Shown here in pieces: positions 1-8,204 of a stretch of 64,000 bases of DNA; position 1 is the first letter of the stretch, and the number at the start of each line of letters is the position of its first letter. The stretch comes from Rhizobiales bacterium 62-17. Its GTDB lineage: Bacteria; Pseudomonadota; Alphaproteobacteria; Rhizobiales; Beijerinckiaceae. Below the pieces are notes generated by a model, which saw only the letters and a program-made list of their open reading frames with translations, was not told where the DNA came from and searched no databases. The position numbers and the translations under genes are program-made. The stretch covers positions 486,752 to 550,751 of the forward strand of contig MKVW01000009.1 in NCBI GenBank assembly GCA_001898965.1, read 5' to 3'.

Positions 1-560
1 GCATCCACGAGCTTGTCGATGAGCTGGCTGAAGGCTTGCGGATGGCGATAGGCGAAGAGCCGCGCCGGCGCCTGATCGGGCGTGCCACGCCCGGCGATCA
101 TATAGGTCGCCAAGGTCCAAGGTGCGCCACAGAAGCCAATCAGCGCCACGTCTGGGGCCAGGCTCGCCCGCACGCCCGCAATGGCTTTGTAGACCGGCGC
201 CAGATGATCAAGGTCGAGCGTACTGGCCAGGCCTTTCAATTGATCGGGGGTCTCGATGGCAGCAAGACGAGGCCCTTCACCGACTTCAAATCTGACGTCC
301 TGCCCCAGGGCATCAGGGATGACGAGAATGTCGCTGAAGATGATGGCGGCGTCGAAACCGAAGCGGCGGATCGGCTGCAAGGTCGCTTCGATCGCCAGAT
401 CTGAATTGTAGCAGAATTCCAGGAACGATTTCGTCCGGGCGCGGATTTCCAAATATTCGGGGAGGTAGCGTCCGGCCTGGCGCATCAACCAGATGGGCGG
501 TGGACTGGAGGTCTTTCCATCGAGAACCGTAAGAAGCTTGGGTGTCATTCCCGGCTTCAT
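1..560 (-). CDS. hemE: Uroporphyrinogen decarboxylase, N-terminal part (cut by window edge)
   Basis: Encodes the first 186 or so residues of cytoplasmic uroporphyrinogen III decarboxylase, which makes coproporphyrinogen III for heme; the C-terminal half lies beyond position 1. Seen: the URO-D signature [15 protein letters not shown] about residues 22-36, the catalytic-Asp segment [14 protein letters not shown], and the second signature [13 protein letters not shown]. The start is ATG at 560 ([10 protein letters not shown]); a second in-frame ATG lies four codons downstream. It is divergent from ppsR, an arrangement that marks the replication origin in several alphaproteobacteria (Caulobacter, Rickettsia, Sinorhizobium). 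The assignment is firm. Confidence 0.95.
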   Translation of the reverse strand, partial: MKPGMTPKLLTVLDGKTSSPPPIWLMRQAGRYLPEYLEIRARTKSFLEFCYNSDLAIEATLQPIRRFGFDAAIIFSDILVIPDALGQDVRFEVGEGPRLAAIETPDQLKGLASTLDLDHLAPVYKAIAGVRASLAPDVALIGFCGAPWTLATYMIAGRGTPDQAPARLFAYRHPQAFSQLIDKLVD

Positions 561-999
561 TTCAGACCTAACCTCACCAGACAGTTTCGTCACTCGGTCG
601 CTCTTTAAGAAAATATATAGATTTGAAGAGTCTGTTTATTAGATTCCTAGCCAGGGGATAAGACTCATAAATTCTTAACCATGTTTCTTCCCCGCTCTCG
701 TCCACAGTCATCAGGCTGTTGCGAGGGAGCGTGCGCACGCCTGTGCGCAGCAAGGTTTCCGTTAGGATTTCATTAAGATACGTTAAGACCCCGCTGTGGA
801 TGGGGGCCATGTTTAATTTGCGTTAACGACTTGGGCTGCGGCACTTGGTCTTTTATCCCCAATGGGAGCGGCCCGGTGGAAACCGCCGGCTTTTCCCCGC
901 AGCCTTGCCGATAAGTCCGAAGCAACCAATTCTCGGTTAGTTGTCCACACCAACACACAGCGGTCCCAACCGCCGTCCGTCATTTTTGAGCGAGGCCTC
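561..999. other. oriC: Probable chromosomal replication origin (oriC), hemE/ppsR intergenic region
   Basis: A 439-bp non-coding gap between divergent hemE and ppsR. Seen: an AT-rich stretch about 601-680; three GANTC sites (CcrM methylation motif) within 39 bp at 628-632, 642-646 and 662-666; a CtrA-like TTAACCAT at 675-682; two TTAA-N6-TTAA units (773-786 and 813-826) exactly 40 bp apart; and DnaA-box-like 9-mers TTATCCCCA (853-861), TTGTCCACA (941-949), TCGTCCACA (698-706) and TGTGGATGG (795-803). Known: the hemE/RP001 gap is the origin in Caulobacter and its equivalent in other alphaproteobacteria. No box is a perfect TTATCCACA, so the call rests on synteny plus motif clustering. A 78-aa minus-strand ORF inside it is not believed. 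Confidence 0.75.
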
Positions 1000-1833
1000 G
1001 TGAACCGCAATTACTTCCATCTGCACCTCGTGTCGGACGCGACCGGCGAGACTCTTATTGCGGTTAGCCGTGCGGTCACCGCGCAGTTTCAGGGGATCTC
1101 GGCGATCGAGCACGTCTACCCTTTGATCCGCAATCGCGCGCAGCTCGATCGCGCCATGTCGGAACTGTCGGTCTCGCCGGGCATCGTGCTTTACACATTG
1201 GTCGACGAAGAATTGTCGACCGAACTCGAACGCGTCTGCGCGGAAACCGGCAGTCCTGCGCTGAATGTGTTGCAGCCGGTGTTGAACCTGTTCCAATCCT
1301 ATCTCGGCACCGCCTCGACCTCGCGGCCAGGCGCGCAGCACATGCTCAATGCGGAATATTTCAAACGCATCGACGCGTTGAATTTCACCATGATGCATGA
1401 CGACGGCCAATTGCCGGAAAATCTCGAGGATGCCGATGTCATCCTGCTGGGCGTCAGCCGCACGTCGAAAACGCCGACGAGCATTTATCTCGCCAACCGC
1501 GGCATCAAGACCGCCAACATTCCGCTGGTTCCCAATGTGCCGCCGCCCTATGCGCTGACCCAGGCGCGCAATCCTTTGATCGTTGGTCTGCTCGCTTCGC
1601 CCGAGCGCATCGTGCAGATTCGCCAGAACCGTCTGCTGACCTTGAACGCCGATCAGGAAACGCCCTATGTCGATCGCATGGCGGTGGCCGAAGAGATCAA
1701 CAACAGTCGCCGTCTGTTTCAGCAGAACGGCTGGCCGACCATCGACGTCACCCGCCGCTCGATCGAAGAAACCGCAGCCGCCATCATCGATCTTTATCGC
1801 GAGCATCGGCTGAAGTTCATTGCCGAGTCATAA
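1000..1833 (+). CDS. ppsR: PPSR-family pyruvate/PEP dikinase regulatory kinase-phosphorylase
   Basis: 277-aa member of the PSRP/DUF299 family: bifunctional ADP-dependent Ser/Thr kinase and Pi-dependent pyrophosphorylase that switches pyruvate phosphate dikinase or PEP synthase off and on. Seen: family N-terminus NYFHLHLVSDATGETL and the P-loop-like GVSRTSKTPTS at about residues 151-161. The start is placed at GTG 1000, preceded by GAGCGAGG and matching the family N-terminus; the reading frame stays open upstream to 862, but that extension lies in the putative origin. It is the RP001-like gene that sits beside the origin in alphaproteobacteria. Its target enzyme is not in this window. Confidence 0.88.
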   Translation: MNRNYFHLHLVSDATGETLIAVSRAVTAQFQGISAIEHVYPLIRNRAQLDRAMSELSVSPGIVLYTLVDEELSTELERVCAETGSPALNVLQPVLNLFQSYLGTASTSRPGAQHMLNAEYFKRIDALNFTMMHDDGQLPENLEDADVILLGVSRTSKTPTSIYLANRGIKTANIPLVPNVPPPYALTQARNPLIVGLLASPERIVQIRQNRLLTLNADQETPYVDRMAVAEEINNSRRLFQQNGWPTIDVTRRSIEETAAAIIDLYREHRLKFIAES

Positions 1834-1840
1834 CAAGGCG

Positions 1841-2479
1841 ATGGCTGCGGACATGCACGCGATGTTCTCGCTCTGGCAGGCGCAACAGCCGCTGGTGCTG
1901 GCGTCTGGCAGCGCCTCACGCGCCAAGATTTTGCGCGAAGCGCGCCTGCCCTTTGAAACCTTGAGCCCCGAGGTCGACGAGCGCGCGCTGGAAGAGGCCG
2001 TCGCCAGCGGTGCCGACCGTCCTTCCCGTATTGCCGCTGCCTTGGCGCGCGAGAAGGCGCTGGAGGTTTCGCGCCGCCTGCCTGGCCGTCTGGTGCTTGG
2101 CGGCGATCAATTGCTCGCTTTGGATGACGACATCATCCACAAGGCCAGCGATCTTACAGCCGCTCACGCCACCTTGCGGCGGCTTTCCGGCCACACCCAT
2201 CACCTCCATTGCGCCGCCTGTTTCGTCGATGACGGCAAAGTCGCGTTCGAAACTTTGTCGACGGCCCGCATGACCATGCACGCGCTGTCGGACGATTTCA
2301 TCACCCGTTATCTTGAGACCGTCGGCGAAGATGTTCTTGGCTCCGTCGGCTGCTATCACATCGAAGGCGCCGGCGTGCATCTGTTCGATCGCATCGCCGG
2401 CGACCATTGGACGATCCGCGGCCTGCCGCTCCTGCCCTTGCTCGCCTTCCTCAGGGAAAGCGGCTATTTGTGCCGCTGA
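1841..2479 (+). CDS. maf: Maf-like nucleoside triphosphate pyrophosphatase
   Basis: About 212 aa. The Maf/HAM1-like fold hydrolyses non-canonical or modified NTPs (dTTP/UTP or 7-methyl-GTP types) to NMP and PPi, cleaning the nucleotide pool. Seen: [12 protein letters not shown] near the N-terminus, the family's (L)ASxSxxR motif; then [16 protein letters not shown] and LVLGGDQ in the expected order. The frame is open from TTG 1820, overlapping ppsR; ATG 1841 is chosen, with ATG 1853 and 1862 possible. It follows ppsR directly and coaE follows within 12 bp, so the three are probably cotranscribed. aroE, usually found between maf and coaE in relatives, is absent here. Confidence 0.85.
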   Translation: MAADMHAMFSLWQAQQPLVLASGSASRAKILREARLPFETLSPEVDERALEEAVASGADRPSRIAAALAREKALEVSRRLPGRLVLGGDQLLALDDDIIHKASDLTAAHATLRRLSGHTHHLHCAACFVDDGKVAFETLSTARMTMHALSDDFITRYLETVGEDVLGSVGCYHIEGAGVHLFDRIAGDHWTIRGLPLLPLLAFLRESGYLCR

Positions 2480-2490
2480 AGGGACAAGGC

Positions 2491-3075
2491 ATGATCGTCA
2501 TCGGACTGACCGGCTCGATCGGCATGGGAAAATCGGCGACGGCGCAGATGTTCCGCGACCGTGGCGTTCCCGTGCATGATTCCGACAGCGCCGTGCACGA
2601 ACTCTATCGCACCACCGCCGTGCCGGTCATCGATGCGGCCTTTCCCGGCACGGTCGTCGAGGGCGTGGTCGACCGGCAGAAGCTCGGCGCGGCCGTGATC
2701 AACAAGCCGGAGGCGATGAAACAGCTCGAAAGCCTGATTCACCCCCTGGTTGGCGCCCATCGCGATGCTTTCATGGCCGGCGCTCGGGCCCGGAATGCCC
2801 CGATCGTGGTTCTCGATATCCCGCTGCTGTTTGAAACCGGCGCCGATCGCGGCGTGGATGTCATCGTCGTCGTCAGCGCCAGTGCGCAGGTGCAGAAAGA
2901 GCGGGTTCTCGCCCGCCCCGGCATGACGCCCGAAAAATTCAGTGCAATTCTGGCTCGGCAGACTCCTGACACGACCAAGCGCGCGAAAGCCCATTATATT
3001 ATCGACACCGGCCATGGATTCGCCCATGCGGAGCGGCAGGTGGATGGCCTGCTCGCCGCCCTCGCCGGGCGGTAA
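2491..3075 (+). CDS. coaE: Dephospho-CoA kinase
   Basis: 194 aa, normal length. It catalyses the last step of coenzyme A synthesis, ATP-dependent phosphorylation of the 3'-OH of dephospho-CoA, in the cytoplasm. Seen: P-loop GSIGMGKS at residues 8-15, then the family segments [15 protein letters not shown], and [11 protein letters not shown]. The ATG at 2491 is preceded by GAAGGGACAAGG and gives the typical family start [15 protein letters not shown], so the longer frame from 2407 is discarded. It lies between maf and dnaQ, the usual alphaproteobacterial order. Two other CoA-pathway genes, coaA and coaBC, are also in this window. Confidence 0.93.
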   Translation: MIVIGLTGSIGMGKSATAQMFRDRGVPVHDSDSAVHELYRTTAVPVIDAAFPGTVVEGVVDRQKLGAAVINKPEAMKQLESLIHPLVGAHRDAFMAGARARNAPIVVLDIPLLFETGADRGVDVIVVVSASAQVQKERVLARPGMTPEKFSAILARQTPDTTKRAKAHYIIDTGHGFAHAERQVDGLLAALAGR

Positions 3076-3104
3076 GGCAGAACGAACGGCAGAAGAGGAT
3101 TTGG

Positions 3105-3797
3105 GTGTCGCAGCGCGAAATCGTTCTCGATACGGAAACCACCGGTCTTGATCCCACGACCGGCGACCGCCTGGTTGAAATCGGCTGTGTCGAGCTGATC
3201 AATCTCATTCCCAGCGGTCAGACGTTCCACGTCTATCTCGATCCGGAACGCGACATGCCCGAAGAGGCTTTTCGCGTTCACGGCCTGTCGGCCGACTTCC
3301 TCAAGGGCAAGCCGAAATTCGTCGAGGTCGCCGATCAGTTTCTGACCTTCGTCGGCAACGATCCGCTGGTCATTCACAACGCCGAATTCGACATCAAATT
3401 TCTCAATGCCGAATTGGGCCGCGTCGAGCGTCCGCTGCTCAAGATGGATCGCGTGGTCAACACGCTGTCCATGGCGCGGCGCAAACATCCCGGTGCCTCG
3501 AATTCTCTCGATGCTTTGTGCGCGCGCTATCGCATCGACAATTCACGCCGCACCAAGCACGGCGCTCTGCTCGACTCGGAAATTCTCGCCGAGGTCTATG
3601 CGGAATTGCTGGGCGGCCGTCAGTCGCATTTCGTTCTGGCCGAAAGTCAGACTGTGATCGTCGATCAGGCGATGGGCAATTTCATGCGCAAGCGCGAAAC
3701 CGCCCTGGCCTTGACGGTCACGCAAGGAGATCTCGCCGCCCATGCCAAATTGCTCGAAAAGCTCGGCGAAAAGGCGATCTGGCAGCGTTATCTTTGA
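3105..3797 (+). CDS. dnaQ: DNA polymerase III epsilon subunit (3'-5' proofreading exonuclease)
   Basis: 230 aa. DEDDh exonuclease that proofreads within the polymerase III core. Seen: ExoI DTETTG at residues 9-14 (D9, E11), ExoII in HNAEFDIKFLN, and ExoIII histidine and aspartate in KHGALLDSEIL; the C-terminal part is expected to bind the alpha subunit. The start is GTG 3105 with AGAAGAGG eight bases upstream. It sits 29 bp after coaE, as in many alphaproteobacteria, and is followed by a composite palindromic repeat that separates it from convergent secB. Confidence 0.93.
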   Translation: MSQREIVLDTETTGLDPTTGDRLVEIGCVELINLIPSGQTFHVYLDPERDMPEEAFRVHGLSADFLKGKPKFVEVADQFLTFVGNDPLVIHNAEFDIKFLNAELGRVERPLLKMDRVVNTLSMARRKHPGASNSLDALCARYRIDNSRRTKHGALLDSEILAEVYAELLGGRQSHFVLAESQTVIVDQAMGNFMRKRETALALTVTQGDLAAHAKLLEKLGEKAIWQRYL

Positions 3798-3833
3798 TTT
3801 CAGCGGCTGTCGCCGCGTCACACCGAAGCCTTG

Positions 3834-3982
3834 GTGTCATCCCGGACGCCGTAGGCGATCCGGGAACCAGGGGCGAGCGACGAATGTTTGCCGTCGCAAG
3901 TTATCCCTGCGCTATAGTCTCTTTTGCAATTCTACCACACGCTCTGGATCCCGGGTCGCCCGCTGGGCGCCCGGGATGACAC
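3834..3982. repeat. Composite palindromic intergenic repeat, copy R1
   Basis: Two palindromic arms. The left arm (3834-3873) begins GTGTCATCCCGGACG and reads through GATCCGGGAACCAGGGGC; the right arm (3941-3982) ends CGCCCGGGATGACAC, so the outer ends are inverted. The spacer between them is about 67 bp and has no ORF. It fills the gap between convergent dnaQ and secB and could act as a bidirectional terminator. At least seven more copies or half copies occur in this window. Confidence 0.8.
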
Positions 3983-3998
3983 GTAGGTACGATCGCGA

Positions 3999-4487
3999 TT
4001 ACGCCGTCGCGGCACCCGCCTGGAGCTGTTCCATGCGTTGGCGATAGAGCGCGACGAAATCGATCGGATCGAGCAGCAGCGGCGGGAAGCCGCCATTGCG
4101 CACCGCGTCGGCGACGATCTGCCGGGCGAACGGGAACAGCAGGCGCGGGCATTCGATCCACACCACCGGATGGATTTCGTTTTGCGGAATGTTCTGCAGC
4201 TTGAACACGCCACCATAGGTCAGTTCGAATTTGAACAGGACGTTGTTGCCTTCGCCGGCCGAACCTTCGAGCATCAGATTGACGTCGAAATCGGTGTCGT
4301 TGAGCTGGTTGGCGTTGACGTTCACCTGGATGGAAATGTTCGGCGGCTCGTTCTGCGGCGCCAGCGAATTCGGGGCGTTCGGGTTCTCGAACGACAAATC
4401 CTTCGTGTATTGGACCAGCACGTTGAGCTGCGGCAAAGCGCCGCCATTAGCCCCGTTCGCCGCGCCGTTCGACCCATTCTCCGCCAT
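3999..4487 (-). CDS. secB: Protein-export chaperone SecB
   Basis: 162 aa, normal length. A homotetrameric cytosolic chaperone that keeps preproteins unfolded and delivers them to SecA. Seen: the core [19 protein letters not shown], later FELTYGGVF and [14 protein letters not shown]. The Asn/Gly/Ala-rich N-terminal tail before residue 18 is commonly seen in alphaproteobacterial SecB. The start is ATG 4487. Convergent with dnaQ and separated from it by repeat R1. Its place downstream of the dnaQ cluster near hemE is typical for the class. Confidence 0.95.
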   Translation of the reverse strand: MAENGSNGAANGANGGALPQLNVLVQYTKDLSFENPNAPNSLAPQNEPPNISIQVNVNANQLNDTDFDVNLMLEGSAGEGNNVLFKFELTYGGVFKLQNIPQNEIHPVVWIECPRLLFPFARQIVADAVRNGGFPPLLLDPIDFVALYRQRMEQLQAGAATA

Positions 4488-4592
4488 TGCTCAACCCTTG
4501 TCCGGTCTTGGAGGCAGCCGACGGGCGGCCTCAATTCATCGCGCTGCCGCCTAGCATGATTGCCGGGCCGGGACAAATGCGATCGGGCGAAC

Positions 4593-5060
4593 TTATTGAG
4601 GTGTCGTGTTGCGGTTGGACGACCATTCCTCAGGCCGCAGGTCGGTGACGCCGCTGCCCGTTTCGCGGATTGGCGAAGACGCCGGGCTGAAACGGTCGGG
4701 CAAAAATTTCAGCCCGAAGCTCGCCACGACCAGCAGCAGGCCGAGGAAATCGGTGAGGAAACCGGGCAGGATCAGCAGGATCGCGCCGGCGATCGACAGG
4801 CCGCCCGAAAACAGGCCGCCGAAGGAAAGCTGGACGATATTGCCACCGGCATTGGAAAAGACCCGGCCCATGTCCTGGCCGAGCCGGCTCAGCACCAGAA
4901 AACCGAGCGCCAGCGAACCGACGCCGATGCCAAGGGCGGTTCCCCAGCCCCATTCATCGATGACGGCGACATAGGTCGCAATTTCTGCAAGAAACAGCAA
5001 AAGAAAGGACAGAGTTCCTACTGAAAATCTGCGCATGCTGTTTTGTCCCATCTCCTTCAT
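4593..5060 (-). CDS. fxsA: FxsA-family inner-membrane protein
   Basis: Up to 155 aa. FxsA (F exclusion suppressor) is a small inner-membrane protein of unclear molecular role, first known for suppressing exclusion of phage T7 in E. coli. Seen: hydrophobic segments FLLLFLAEIATYVAVI, ALGIGVGSLALGFLVL, and GGLSIAGAILLILPGFL followed by FLGLLLVVASFGL, in the family order, with ILPGFLTD conserved. Start uncertain: ATG 5060, ATG 5048 or ATG 5036 (MRRFSVG). It is divergent from the Tim44-domain gene, the usual alphaproteobacterial arrangement. Confidence 0.82.
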   Translation of the reverse strand: MKEMGQNSMRRFSVGTLSFLLLFLAEIATYVAVIDEWGWGTALGIGVGSLALGFLVLSRLGQDMGRVFSNAGGNIVQLSFGGLFSGGLSIAGAILLILPGFLTDFLGLLLVVASFGLKFLPDRFSPASSPIRETGSGVTDLRPEEWSSNRNTTPQ

Positions 5061-5211
5061 CTGGTCGGAAAGTCATGTCACGCCAATATAGAGGCTAACC
5101 AATATATAGGGTACGCGCGGCGAAATTTTATGGTTGCGCAACACATGGCCCGGCAAGATAACGAGCCAGGGACTATTTTTAGAGACAGAAGAGATTAGGA
5201 AACAGGCCGGT

Positions 5212-5937
5212 ATGCAGGAGTCGTTCGACGTGACAACCATCGTTTTCGCGCTCCTGGCCATTTTCGTGGTCTGGAAACTGCGATCTGTGCTTGGGACGCG
5301 GACCGGCCACGAGAAGCGCCCCGATCGGGCGCCGCAGCCCAATGGCGCGGGTCCCAACCGCAATGGCAACGGCAATGATGGCGTCGTGGTGCGCCTGCCC
5401 GGCGCCGCCAATGATGCCGGTGCGCCGGCCGCCCCGGCCGAGTCCCGCGACCGTTGGACCGAACTGGCTGAGCCGGGCTCCAAGGTCTGGCTTGGCCTTG
5501 ACCAGATCGCCGCCGCCGACCGTACCTTCGACGGCAAGGATTTCATCGGCGGCGCCAAGTCCGCCTATGAGATGATTATCACCGCGTTCGCGGCCGGCGA
5601 CCGCCAGGCTTTGCGCGGCCTCTTGTCCAAGGATGTCTTCGACAGTTTCTCCCAGGCGATCACCGATCGCGAGAGCCGCGGCGAAAAGGTTGAAACCACT
5701 TTTGTGTCGATCGACAAGGCCTCGATGGTCGATGCGGTGCTGCGCGGCAAGGTGGCGCAGATCACCATGCGTTTCGTCAGCAAGCTCATCACCGCCACGC
5801 GCGACCGCAACGGCAATGTCATCGACGGCGATCCCGAGCATGTGTCCGACCTCGTCGACATTTGGACGTTCGAACGCGACACCAGCGCGCGTGATCCGAA
5901 CTGGCGGCTGGTGGTCGTCGCCGACGGCGACCGTTGA
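5212..5937 (+). CDS. Tim44/TimA-like membrane-anchored protein
   Basis: 241 aa. One N-terminal membrane segment (about residues 8-22, VTTIVFALLAIFVVWKL), a Pro/Gly/Asn-rich linker to about residue 80, then a Tim44-like lipid-binding domain (from about GAKSAYEMIITAFAAGDRQALRGLL to the C-terminus). The bacterial TimA/Tim44 relative in Caulobacter is a membrane protein related to the mitochondrial import-motor anchor; its bacterial role is not settled. ATG 5212 is chosen over the upstream frame from 5134 because AGGA precedes it and the membrane segment starts right after. It overlaps mltA, so the two are likely translated together. Confidence 0.82.
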   Translation: MQESFDVTTIVFALLAIFVVWKLRSVLGTRTGHEKRPDRAPQPNGAGPNRNGNGNDGVVVRLPGAANDAGAPAAPAESRDRWTELAEPGSKVWLGLDQIAAADRTFDGKDFIGGAKSAYEMIITAFAAGDRQALRGLLSKDVFDSFSQAITDRESRGEKVETTFVSIDKASMVDAVLRGKVAQITMRFVSKLITATRDRNGNVIDGDPEHVSDLVDIWTFERDTSARDPNWRLVVVADGDR

Positions 5938-7130
5938 ACGGCGCCTTTAGGATTGATCATAGATCGGTAGGGTTCGGCGTTGTATTTTCTGCCATGGTGA
6001 TCACCATGGCAGCCCCCGCTTCTCTCTCCGCCGAAAATCTTCCCTCGCCTGAATTGGCGGCGCGGGCGCGTTTGCATGAGATGACGTTCGACAAACTGCC
6101 GGGCTTTGCCGGCGACGATCATCTCGCCGCCTGGACCACGCTGCGCAAATCCTGCGAACGTTTGAGCGAGGCCGCGCCCTCTATCCGCATCGGCCAGGCG
6201 CCGACCTCAGCCTTTCAAGCCTTCTGTGCCGTCGCGCTCACGGCGAAACCGACAGATGCGCGTTCGGCGCGGGCCTTGATCGAACGCTATTTCGCGCCCT
6301 GGCGGATCGAACCCATCGCCGGCGCCGATCCTTACGATCGCGGCTTTCTCACCGGCTATTACGAGCCGGAAGTGGCGGGCAGCCTCGAGCGCAGCGAGGC
6401 CTTTCAAGAACCGATCCTCTCCTTGCCCGACGACATCGCCTATACCTCGTCCATCGCCAGCCAGCCGGTATTGCCGACACGCGAGGAGATCGACAAAGGC
6501 GCGCTGGCACAGCGCACGCGCCCTGTCGTGTGGGTGCGTGACGGCATCGAAGCCTTCATGATTCATGTGCAGGGCTCGGCGCGCATCCGCCTGCCGGACG
6601 GGCGTTTGTTGCGCCTCGCCTATGCCGGCCGCAACGGCCATCCCTATACGTCGATCGGCAAGATCCTCGTCGACACCGGCGCGATCGCCGCCGCCGACAT
6701 GTCGCTGGCGCGTTTGAAGCAATGGGTGCGCGACAATGGCCAAAGCGAAGGCGAGGCCGGCCGCACATTGCTGCGCAACAATCGCTCCTATGTCTTTTAC
6801 AAAGCCATCGACAATCTCGGAGAAGACCAAGGGCCGATCGGTGGCGAAGGCGTTGAACTGACGCCGCTGCGATCGATCGCCGTCGATCGCAGCCTCTGGC
6901 ATTATGGCTTGCCGTTCTGGATCGATGCGGATCTGCCCGATGCGCATGGCCGCAGCAAACCGTTTCGCCGTCTGATGATCGCCCAGGATACGGGCACCGC
7001 GATTGTTGGTGCCGCGCGCGCCGATATCTTCTATGGCACCGGCGACAAGGCCGGCGCCCTGGCGGGCGATATCAGGCACACCGGCGATTTCTATGTGCTG
7101 CTGCCGCGCACCGGCGTGGGAGCGCCGTGA
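5934..7130 (+). CDS. mltA: Membrane-bound lytic murein transglycosylase A
   Basis: 398 aa. It cleaves the MurNAc-GlcNAc glycosidic bond of peptidoglycan with formation of 1,6-anhydroMurNAc. Seen: signal peptide with h-region FGVVFSAMVITMAAPASLSA, MltA domain with FLTGYYEPEV and VWVRDGIEAFMIHVQGSARIRLPDG, and the C-terminal 3D domain with IAQDTGTAIVGAARADIFYG, which holds the catalytic Asp. No lipobox Cys is seen after the signal, so it may be periplasmic rather than a lipoprotein. The start is probably TTG 5934, overlapping the tim44 stop; ATG 5994 is the alternative and would shorten the signal peptide. Confidence 0.9.
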   Translation: MNGAFRIDHRSVGFGVVFSAMVITMAAPASLSAENLPSPELAARARLHEMTFDKLPGFAGDDHLAAWTTLRKSCERLSEAAPSIRIGQAPTSAFQAFCAVALTAKPTDARSARALIERYFAPWRIEPIAGADPYDRGFLTGYYEPEVAGSLERSEAFQEPILSLPDDIAYTSSIASQPVLPTREEIDKGALAQRTRPVVWVRDGIEAFMIHVQGSARIRLPDGRLLRLAYAGRNGHPYTSIGKILVDTGAIAAADMSLARLKQWVRDNGQSEGEAGRTLLRNNRSYVFYKAIDNLGEDQGPIGGEGVELTPLRSIAVDRSLWHYGLPFWIDADLPDAHGRSKPFRRLMIAQDTGTAIVGAARADIFYGTGDKAGALAGDIRHTGDFYVLLPRTGVGAP

Positions 7131-7756
7131 TGGCGAAAGAGATCGCGCGCAAGCGGAGCAAAGGACCACGTGCGCTCGAACCCCATGAAGCGGAACTCTG
7201 GAAGGTCGTGACGCGTCACGTCAGCCCGCTGCGCCGTCGCAAGCGCATGGCCGAGGCCGCAAAGATGGAAACCGTTGAAGCCGTCGCAGCGGAGGACGAG
7301 CCGAAGAAGCCGGCGAAGCTGGCCAAGGCCAAACCATCTCACACGCCGCCAGCGCCTCCCGCCGCCAAACCGGCCTTGCCGCCTCTGGCGCCGGTCGAGC
7401 GGCGCACGCGCCAAAGGCTGTCGCGCGGCCAGATCGAAATCGACGCGCGCATCGATCTGCACGGCATGCGTCAGGCGACGGCCCATGCACAATTGATCGC
7501 CTTTCTGCATCGCGCCCAGGCCGCGGGCGGCCGCACCGTCATCGTCGTCACCGGCAAGGGATCGACGCGCGTCGCCGACGATGAAATGCCTTATCGCGAA
7601 GCCGGCGTGCTCAAGCGCTCCGTGCCGATGTGGCTGTCGGCGCCGGAGCTGCGCACCGTCGTGCTCGGCTTCGAGGAGGCGTCGATCCGTCATGGCGGCA
7701 GCGGCGCGCTCTATGTGCGCCTGCGCAGCAAGCGGATGCGGATGGACGAAGCATGA
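7130..7756 (+). CDS. Smr-domain protein (MutS2 C-terminal type)
   Basis: 208 aa. Smr domains are nucleases or nucleic-acid binders; the role of stand-alone bacterial Smr proteins is poorly defined. Seen: a basic, Lys/Pro/Ala-rich N-terminal half (to about residue 95) that looks disordered, then the Smr core with IDARIDLHGMRQATAHAQL (LDLHG-type motif) and VIVVTGKGSTR (TGKG motif). The mltA stop and this ATG overlap (TGATG), and its own stop overlaps the next start, so it is the middle gene of an mltA-smr-HTH unit common in Hyphomicrobiales. Confidence 0.88.
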   Translation: MAKEIARKRSKGPRALEPHEAELWKVVTRHVSPLRRRKRMAEAAKMETVEAVAAEDEPKKPAKLAKAKPSHTPPAPPAAKPALPPLAPVERRTRQRLSRGQIEIDARIDLHGMRQATAHAQLIAFLHRAQAAGGRTVIVVTGKGSTRVADDEMPYREAGVLKRSVPMWLSAPELRTVVLGFEEASIRHGGSGALYVRLRSKRMRMDEA

Positions 7757-8127
7757 CGCCCTTCGGCCAGAAAATCCGGGATCTTCGCGAAGAGCGCGGC
7801 ATCACGCTCAAGACCATGGCCCATGCGCTCGGCGTTTCGCCGGCCTATCTGTCGGCGCTTGAACATGGCCGACGCGGCAAGCCCACCTGGTATCTGATCC
7901 AGCGCATCATCGTCTTCTTCAACGTCATCTGGGACGAGGCCGAGGAATTGGAGCGGCTGGCGGATCTCTCCGATCCCAATGTCACGCTGGCAACGGCTGG
8001 GATGAATCCCAAGGCGACGGAATTCGCCAATCGCCTCGCCAAGGAAATCGGTCATCTCGACAGCGAGGATCTGGTGCAGTTCCTGGAACTTCTGCGCAAG
8101 CGGCTGAAGGCCCGCCCGGGTTCCTGA
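7753..8127 (+). CDS. XRE-family helix-turn-helix regulator
   Basis: 124 aa. Seen: an N-terminal Cro/C1-type HTH (residues about 5-60: GQKIRDLREERGITLKTMAHALGVSPAYLSALEHGRRGKPT) followed by a short helical domain. The start ATG 7753 overlaps the smr stop as ATGA, which rules out the longer upstream frame. The gene is conserved with mltA-smr in related genomes; its target genes cannot be read from the sequence. DNA binding is supported by the HTH, function beyond that is not. Confidence 0.85.
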   Translation: MTPFGQKIRDLREERGITLKTMAHALGVSPAYLSALEHGRRGKPTWYLIQRIIVFFNVIWDEAEELERLADLSDPNVTLATAGMNPKATEFANRLAKEIGHLDSEDLVQFLELLRKRLKARPGS

Positions 8128-8204
8128 GGGCGCCGAAACTTGACGCAGCGGACCATGGATGCGACACGACCCCACCCAAATTTGCGAAGAGGGAATGCCG
8201 CACG

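Noticed and set aside
574-810. 78-aa minus-strand ORF in the hemE/ppsR gap
   Set aside because: Its sequence shows no family features, lies over GANTC and TTAA motifs of the likely origin, and its codon use is not like the neighbours.
937-1806. 289-aa antisense ORF across ppsR
   Set aside because: It is the mirror of a GC-rich real gene with typical shadow composition (Arg, Asp, His rich); ppsR has clear family motifs.
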